From Microbacterium terregens (lineage in GTDB: Bacteria; Actinomycetota; Actinomycetes; Actinomycetales; Microbacteriaceae): 64,000 nucleotides of DNA. Position 1 is the stretch's first letter. The number at the start of each line of letters is the position of its first letter. The notes below the pieces were generated by a model. It worked only from the letters and a program-made list of their open reading frames with translations, was not told the DNA's origin and did no database searches. Of this stretch, positions 59,019 to 64,000 are shown in pieces. The position numbers were made by a program, and so were the translations under genes. The stretch covers positions 434,001 through 498,000 of the forward strand of contig NZ_BAAAWH010000001.1 in assembly GCF_039534975.1 (NCBI RefSeq), in the 5' to 3' direction.

Positions 59019-61469
59019 ATGCCCAAGAGCAAAAAGCCCGCCGGCGGTCGACCGGCCAAGAACTTCGAGCCGCGTTACGGCGAGAAGAAGACCTCGTTCC
59101 ACGACCGGGCCCGCGGGGGTTCCGCCCAGAAGCCCGGCAGCAAGAGCGCGGCGCACCGCGGATACCGCGCTGCGGAAGACGGCGCACCGACGAGCGCTCC
59201 GAGGACCGGTGGCCCCAGGACGGGTGCCTCCAAGACCGGTGCTCCGAAGACCCGGTGGACGGCGTCGCAGCGCGCCGGCCGCGACGAGGCCCGCAGCACC
59301 CGCGCGCCGTCGTACAACGACCGCGCAGCGCGGTCGTTCGACGAGCGTCCGGCGCGGTCGAACGATGAGCGTCCCGCGCGTCGTGAGTACAACAGCGAGC
59401 GTCCGGCGCGTTCGTTCGGCAGTGACCGTCCGCAGCGTTCGAATGACGAGCGTCCCGCGCGTCGTGAGTACGGCAACGATCGTCCGCAGCGTTCGAACGA
59501 TGAGCGTCCGGCCCGTCGTGAGTACAACAGCGAGCGTCCGGCGCGTTCGTTCGGCAGTGACCGTCCGCAGCGTTCGAACGATGAGCGTCCCGCCCGTCGT
59601 GAGTACAACAGTGAGCGTCCGGCGCGTTCGTTCGGCAGTGACCGTCCGCAGCGTTCGAACGATGAGCGTCCCGCGCGTCGTGAGTACGGCAACGATCGTC
59701 CGCAGCGTTCGAACGATGAGCGTCCCGCGCGTCGTGAGTACAACAGCGAGCGTCCCGCCCGTCGTGAGTACGGCAACGATCGTCCGCAGCGTTCGAACGA
59801 TGAGCGTCCCGCGCGTCGTGAGTACAACAGCGAGCGTCCGGCGCGTTCGTTCGGCAGTGACCGTCCGCAGCGTTCGAACGATGAGCGTCCCGCCCGTCGT
59901 GACTACAACACGGAGCGTCCGGCGCGTTCGTTCGGCACCGATCGTCTGCAGCGTTCGCAGGGCGACCGTCCTGCTCGGCCCTACAGCAACGACCGTCCGC
60001 AGCGTTCGAACGATGAGCGTCCGGCCCGTCGTGAGTACAACAATGACCGTCCGGCGCGTTCGTTCGGCACCGATCGTCCGCAGCGTTCCACGGACGACCG
60101 TCCCAAGCGCGAGTACAACGCCGATCGCCCCCGTCGTGATGACCGCGATCGCCGCCCCGCGGCATCCGGCAATCGTGGCGACTGGAATGCGCCCACGCGC
60201 ACTGCCGCGCACCAGCAGCACGTCGACGTCGTGCACGACCGCCTGCAGGCCGAGGCCGTCCAGGCGACCGTCGTCGATGGTGTGACCTTCGGCTCGCTCG
60301 GACTCGGTGAGAATATCGTCCGCACCCTCGCCGACCTCGGTGCCGCGACCCCGTTCGCCATCCAGGCCGCGACGATCCCCGAGATCCTCGCGGGCCGCGA
60401 CGTCCTCGCTCGCGGTCGCACCGGCTCGGGCAAGACCATCGCGTTCGGCGCACCGCTCGTCGAGAACGTGCTCAAGAGCGGCGCCGGCAAGAAGCGCGAG
60501 TTCGGTCGCAAGCCGAAGGCGATCATCCTCGCCCCGACGCGCGAGCTCGCGCTGCAGCTCGACCGCACGATCCAGCCGATCGCCCGCAGCGTCGGGCTGT
60601 TCACCACGCAGATCTACGGTGGCGTGCCCCAGGCGCGCCAGGTCGGTGCGCTCAAGAAGGGCGTCGACATCATCATCGGCACGCCCGGTCGCATCGAAGA
60701 CCTCATCAACCAGCGCAAGCTGGATCTCAGCGACGTGATGGTCGCCGTGATCGACGAGGCCGACCACATGTGCGAGCTCGGGTTCCTCGAGCCGGTGCAG
60801 CGCATCCTGCGCGAAACCGCCGATGGTTCACAGAAGCTGCTGTTCTCGGCGACGCTCGACCGTGAGGTGTCGTCGCTGGTCGACGAATTCCTCGTCGAGC
60901 CGTCGGTGCACGAGGTCGCCGGTGAAGACCAGGCCTCGAGCACGATCGAGCACCGCGTCCTTGTCATCGAGCACCGCGACAAGGCCGAGATCCTCGACCA
61001 GCTCGTGGACCGCGAAGGCAAGACCCTCGTCTTCGCCCGGACCCGTGCGTACGCCGAGATGCTCGCCGAGCAGTTCGCGAACATCGGGATCCCGGCCGTT
61101 TCGCTGCACGGAGACCTCAATCAGGCCCGCCGCACGCGCAACCTCGAGCGCCTCACGTCGGGCCGGGTGAATGTGCTCGTCGCGACGGACGTCGCAGCCC
61201 GCGGCATCCACGTGGACGACATCGATCTGGTGATCCAGGCCGATGCGCCCGACGAGTACAAGACCTACCTGCACCGTTCCGGCCGCACCGGCCGCGCGGG
61301 CAAGACCGGTCGTGTCGTGACGCTCATCACGCGGCAGCGTCAGCGCCGCATGAACGAGATGCTCGAACGAGCCGAGATCGCGGCGCCCTTCGAGAACGTC
61401 CGCCCCGGCGACGACACGATCGAGGAGCTGGCCGGTCGCATGCCGACCGCTGCCGAGATCACCGCGTAG
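59019..61469 (+). CDS. DEAD-box RNA helicase with long repetitive N-terminus
   Basis: 816 residues. The helicase core starts near residue 420: Q-motif region with TPFAIQAATIPEIL, motif I ARGRTGSGKT, PTRELALQL, DEAD in VIDEADHMCELGF (about 577), SATLD, and HRSGRTGRAGKTG (motif VI). It unwinds RNA duplexes, typically in cold adaptation, ribosome assembly or decay. The N-terminus is unusual: a basic start, then about eleven imperfect 18- or 27-residue units such as NDERPARREYNSERPARS and FGSDRPQRS, forming a disordered Arg/Asp-rich tail of about 270 residues. ATG at 59019 with AGAAGGA eight bases upstream; the frame is open to 58860 but there the RNA leader folds. Confidence 0.94.
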   Translation: MPKSKKPAGGRPAKNFEPRYGEKKTSFHDRARGGSAQKPGSKSAAHRGYRAAEDGAPTSAPRTGGPRTGASKTGAPKTRWTASQRAGRDEARSTRAPSYNDRAARSFDERPARSNDERPARREYNSERPARSFGSDRPQRSNDERPARREYGNDRPQRSNDERPARREYNSERPARSFGSDRPQRSNDERPARREYNSERPARSFGSDRPQRSNDERPARREYGNDRPQRSNDERPARREYNSERPARREYGNDRPQRSNDERPARREYNSERPARSFGSDRPQRSNDERPARRDYNTERPARSFGTDRLQRSQGDRPARPYSNDRPQRSNDERPARREYNNDRPARSFGTDRPQRSTDDRPKREYNADRPRRDDRDRRPAASGNRGDWNAPTRTAAHQQHVDVVHDRLQAEAVQATVVDGVTFGSLGLGENIVRTLADLGAATPFAIQAATIPEILAGRDVLARGRTGSGKTIAFGAPLVENVLKSGAGKKREFGRKPKAIILAPTRELALQLDRTIQPIARSVGLFTTQIYGGVPQARQVGALKKGVDIIIGTPGRIEDLINQRKLDLSDVMVAVIDEADHMCELGFLEPVQRILRETADGSQKLLFSATLDREVSSLVDEFLVEPSVHEVAGEDQASSTIEHRVLVIEHRDKAEILDQLVDREGKTLVFARTRAYAEMLAEQFANIGIPAVSLHGDLNQARRTRNLERLTSGRVNVLVATDVAARGIHVDDIDLVIQADAPDEYKTYLHRSGRTGRAGKTGRVVTLITRQRQRRMNEMLERAEIAAPFENVRPGDDTIEELAGRMPTAAEITA
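59334..60120 (+). repeat. tandem repeats encoding the helicase N-terminal tail
   Basis: About eleven units of roughly 54 or 81 bases, many nearly identical at the DNA level (for example AACGATGAGCGTCCCGCGCG). Units end in codons for Asp-Arg-Pro-Gln-Arg-Ser. DNA-level identity beyond what the protein needs points to recent expansion and likely copy-number variation between strains. Confidence 0.9.
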
Positions 61470-61481
61470 CCCACGACGTCG

Positions 61482-61519
61482 AACGCCGGGTCGCTCTCTT
61501 CGGAGGGCAGCCCGGCGTT
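61482..61519 (+). terminator. hairpin after the helicase
   Basis: AACGCCGGG (61482-61490) pairs with CCCGGCGTT (61511-61519), followed by T-rich TCGCGTTT. Located 13 bases after the stop. Confidence 0.75.
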
Positions 61520-61550
61520 TCGCGTTTGCGCATCGCCGGGTCAGGAGTTG

Positions 61551-61595
61551 TCGCCGGGTCAGGACGATCCGCGGGGAATCGTCCTGACCCGGCGA
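61551..61595. repeat. 18-bp perfect inverted repeat between convergent genes
   Basis: TCGCCGGGTCAGGACGAT (61551-61568) pairs perfectly with ATCGTCCTGACCCGGCGA (61578-61595) around nine bases, followed by TTTCT. A second copy of ATCGCCGGGTCAGGA lies just upstream (61532-61546). It could terminate both convergent genes, but the duplicated arm suggests a REP-like element. Confidence 0.75.
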
Positions 61596-61623
61596 TTTCT
61601 CCTGAACTCACCGCATCGACGGC

Positions 61624-62475
61624 TCAGAAGCCCGCGGCGTCGGGGGGAGTGAACTGGCTCAGGACCAGACGCGCGCCCTGCGGGTCGATGATCACGGCAT
61701 CCCGCGTCCATTCACCGTCCGCCCGCGACTGCACCGTCGCCCCGAGCCGCTCCGCGTCGGCCGCGCTCTTGTCGCGGTCCGCGACACTGAAGCGGATCTC
61801 CCACGCGGCCCCGGGGGCGCGCGGGTCCACGGTCAACCCCGCGATCACATCGGCGAAGCCCGGCGGGGCGAGGGCCTGGCGCTCGTGGATGCCGGGATCG
61901 ACCGTCGACGCGAGGTGATCGCCGTACCCGGGCAGTCGGATCATCCCGGATCCGAGGCCAGGATCCACCTGCCACCCGAAGACTTCGCCGTAGAACGCGA
62001 GGGCGGCCGCGGCATCCGGTGTGTGAAGGTCGCTGAAATTCCAGGCCCCCGGAACGTTGACGATCTGCGAGCCGGGGTGCGCCCCGGCCTGCCAGAGTCC
62101 GAACACGGCGCCCTGCGGGTCGGTGCACAGCGCGCCGCGTCCGTAGGGGCCGGCGTCGGCAGGCGGGACGCCGACGAGACCGTGTGCGCGTTCGATGCGC
62201 AGACACGCGTCCTCGATGTCATCGCAGGCGATGTAGCTGATCCAGGCGGCGCCCGGCTGGCCTGGCGCGACCGGCTCGAGCGCGCCGACGTCGCGGCCGT
62301 CGAGCTGGGCGAACAGGTAGGGCTGATCCTCGCCCGGCTGGCCCGCCTCGATGAACTCCCACCCGAACAGCACGCCGTAGAACTCCGCGCCGGCGCGCAC
62401 GTCGGACTGCTTCGCATCCACCCAGCACGGCACGCCCTCCGGATACGTGCGCGGCCCCTCGTACTCGTCCGCCAT
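61624..62475 (-). CDS. VOC-family (glyoxalase/bleomycin resistance-like) protein, two domains
   Basis: 283 residues, two VOC modules. The first has VPCWVDAKQSDVRAGAEFYGVLFGWEF and the second WNFSDLHTPDAAAALAFYGEVFGWQVDPG, the paired pattern of actinobacterial YdeM/CFP30B-like VOC proteins. Substrate unknown. ATG at 62475 with AAGGAG about seven bases upstream; a GTG at 62490 is the alternative. Convergent with the helicase. Confidence 0.88.
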   Translation of the reverse strand: MADEYEGPRTYPEGVPCWVDAKQSDVRAGAEFYGVLFGWEFIEAGQPGEDQPYLFAQLDGRDVGALEPVAPGQPGAAWISYIACDDIEDACLRIERAHGLVGVPPADAGPYGRGALCTDPQGAVFGLWQAGAHPGSQIVNVPGAWNFSDLHTPDAAAALAFYGEVFGWQVDPGLGSGMIRLPGYGDHLASTVDPGIHERQALAPPGFADVIAGLTVDPRAPGAAWEIRFSVADRDKSAADAERLGATVQSRADGEWTRDAVIIDPQGARLVLSQFTPPDAAGF

Positions 62476-62575
62476 GACCCTCTCCTTCACTCAGCGGCGA
62501 TCCCGTCTTCATCGGGCGTACATCTCCTCGAGCGACATTTCCACGAGAGCGGATGCCGCGGCAGGGGCTTGCGCG

Positions 62576-63838
62576 TCAGACGAGAGACTCCAGCAGCTCC
62601 GCCGCGCGCGGCGCACCGCCGCGGGATCGCAGGTCCGCGCCGACGCGGGCGGCGGCATCCCGGAACGACTCATCCGCCATGATGCGGTCGAACCCGGCCG
62701 CCACCTTCGCGGCGGTCGGCGTCCCCGTCTTGAGGTTCACCCCCGCGCCGGCCCATGCGACGCGGGCCGCGATCTCGGGCTTGTCCAGGTCACCGCCCGC
62801 GATCACCAGGGGGATGCCGTGGCTCAGGGCAGCGAGCACGCCACCCCACCCGCCGTTGGTGATCACGACGTCGGTGCGTGGCAGAAGCTCCGCGTACGGC
62901 AGGAACCCCGCGACGCGCGCGTTGCCCGGCACGGCGAACGGCAGCTCGTCGCGCCCGGAGACCCCCGTCGCGACGACGACGAGCACGTCTCGGTCGGCGA
63001 GGGCCTCGAGCGCGGGGCGAATGAGGTCGGAGGGGTCGATGTTCTGCGTCCCCTGGGTGACGTGCACGACCCGGCGCCCATCCAGATCTCCCCACCAGCG
63101 GGGCAGCTCGGCCGCGACGGTCGTCGGCGCTCGCAGCTCTCCGACGAAGTGCACCGACGGTGGTCGGTCGGTCCGCTCGTAGTCCAGCTGCGGGACACCG
63201 CTCGCCACGACGAGGCGGGGCGAGAAGGCCACCTTGTCGAAGGCGCGCGCGGACGGCGGCAGCCCCACCGCTGCGCGTGCCTGCGCGAGCGGCCGACGCA
63301 GCGGTCGTGAGATCAGGGGAACCGCGGCGCGGAGCGCGGCATCCCGCGTTCTGGTGAACGGATTGCGCCCCGGGGCGATCCCCATTCCGCTGGGCGGGCC
63401 GTGCGTGCCGGAGAGGTTGAGCGGCAGCAGTGCCACGGTCGCCCGGACGCCGCCGGTCTGCTCCGCGAACAGCGCACCGCCGAGCGAGACCTCGTCACCG
63501 GCGATCGCATCCCACGGTGTGCGCTCCCACGCGGTCCTGAGGTCCTCGACCTGCGCCGGCGCGGTACGGATGAAGACGTCCTGGACGTTGATGAGCAGCT
63601 GTCCCAGGCCCTTCTTGCCGACCACCCGGGGGAAGGTCGCCGACAGGTCGTTCTCATCGAAGTCCGGTGCGATCTGCCACGGCACGAGAGCGGCACCGGC
63701 GGACTCCACGCGGCGCCGGAATGCCGCGCCGGTGTAGACGCGCACGTCGTGTCCCCGCGTCACCAGCGCCTGTGCGACGGCGCATATCGGTGCGACGTGT
63801 CCCGTGAAGGGCATCGCTGAGAGCAGAAACCGCGCCAC
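62576..63838 (-). CDS. UDP-glycosyltransferase-like (GT1) protein
   Basis: 420 residues. The N-terminus (MARFLLSAMPFTGHVAPICAVAQALVTRGHDV) and the C-terminal donor-site region (FLPYAELLPRTDVVITNGGWGGVLAALSHGIPLVIAGGDLDKPEIAARV) match GT1/MGT-type glycosyltransferases that attach a sugar to small molecules such as macrolides or lipids. The usual H-G-G-x-G is here N-G-G-W-G. Acceptor and sugar are unknown. GTG start; possible CACGAT 6 bases upstream. Stands alone. Confidence 0.88.
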   Translation of the reverse strand: MARFLLSAMPFTGHVAPICAVAQALVTRGHDVRVYTGAAFRRRVESAGAALVPWQIAPDFDENDLSATFPRVVGKKGLGQLLINVQDVFIRTAPAQVEDLRTAWERTPWDAIAGDEVSLGGALFAEQTGGVRATVALLPLNLSGTHGPPSGMGIAPGRNPFTRTRDAALRAAVPLISRPLRRPLAQARAAVGLPPSARAFDKVAFSPRLVVASGVPQLDYERTDRPPSVHFVGELRAPTTVAAELPRWWGDLDGRRVVHVTQGTQNIDPSDLIRPALEALADRDVLVVVATGVSGRDELPFAVPGNARVAGFLPYAELLPRTDVVITNGGWGGVLAALSHGIPLVIAGGDLDKPEIAARVAWAGAGVNLKTGTPTAAKVAAGFDRIMADESFRDAAARVGADLRSRGGAPRAAELLESLV

Positions 63839-63933
63839 CGCTTCATCGTGCCGTGTTCGGGTCGAGCGCGCACCCCCTCTGGCGGTCAGAGCCGGTCGGC
63901 GCGGTCGCCCAGTGTCAGAGCCGGCGGCGAGGG

Positions 63934-64000
63934 TCAGAAGAGCCGCACGGCGCTCTGCGCCTCGCGGCCCCGCGACGTGGTGACGAACTGCGGCGTCGTG
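63934..64000 (-). CDS. C-terminal end of a gene (partial)
   Basis: The last 21 codons before a TGA are visible; they end in REAQSAVRLF. Codons are GC-ended as in true genes, but the piece is too short to assign. The 95-base gap to the glycosyltransferase has a repeated GTCAGAGCCGG (63887 and 63915 areas) and nothing else. Confidence 0.35.
   Translation of the reverse strand, partial: TTPQFVTTSRGREAQSAVRLF

Noticed and set aside
58855..60767. Long minus-strand open frames opposite the helicase, rich in Arg/Thr repeats
   Set aside because: They are shadows of the tandem repeats in the helicase N-terminus: repeat DNA of high GC keeps all frames open. No start context or known domain.

Overview
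The window is very GC-rich and reads as chromosome of an actinobacterium of the Microbacteriaceae, most likely Microbacterium or a close relative. The grounds are GC-ending codon use, many GTG starts, a DUF3073 gene beside purM-purF, CebR-type cellobiose control, HtaA haem-uptake proteins and many leaderless promoters. I found no rRNA, tRNA, CRISPR array or insertion sequence. Species assignment is inference.

Region by region. 1-5.4 kb: the end of a membrane protein, an alpha/beta hydrolase, an M20 amidohydrolase, four tandem 68-bp palindromic repeats, then an alpha-glucosidase/LacI operon with a perfect LacI-type operator. 5.4-19.2 kb: purine salvage and breakdown. It holds apt, guanine deaminase, urate oxidase, HIU hydrolase, OHCU decarboxylase, allantoinase, ureidoglycine aminohydrolase with a citrate-lyase-like aldolase, and xanthine dehydrogenase with XdhC. 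Together these take guanine and xanthine to allantoate and handle ureidoglycine, but the allantoate amidohydrolase step between them is absent. 19.3-20.3 kb: purSQ. 20.4-26.4 kb: a cellobiose system (cebEFG, GH1 beta-glucosidase, cebR) with three CebR-type boxes at its promoter.

26.4-46.7 kb: a ring-cleavage-type dioxygenase, purC, a BCCT transporter, a TfoX-like protein, a siderophore-interacting protein, an L-2-hydroxyglutarate oxidase, purD, two small paralogous membrane proteins, a sterol-carrier-like protein, a haem-uptake operon (HtaA, hmuTUV, double-HtaA surface protein) behind two DtxR/IdeR-like boxes, then purM-purF and an MFS exporter. 46.8-52.8 kb: DUF3073, a universal stress protein, DUF4097-PadR, a TipAS-type MerR regulator, a 54-residue membrane protein, topoisomerase IB and two fluoride channels. 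52.9-64 kb: an RND pump, two paralogous membrane proteins (one apparently truncated), a DEAD-box RNA helicase with a long repetitive N-terminus and a strongly structured 5' leader, a VOC protein, a glycosyltransferase and one partial gene.

Across the window 19 genes have a -10-like hexamer that ends 6 (17 cases) or 7 (2 cases) bases before the start codon, the layout of leaderless mRNAs. This rule was used to settle several starts. Six purine-synthesis genes (purS, Q, C, D, M, F) lie in four separate loci here, close to the purine-degradation block.
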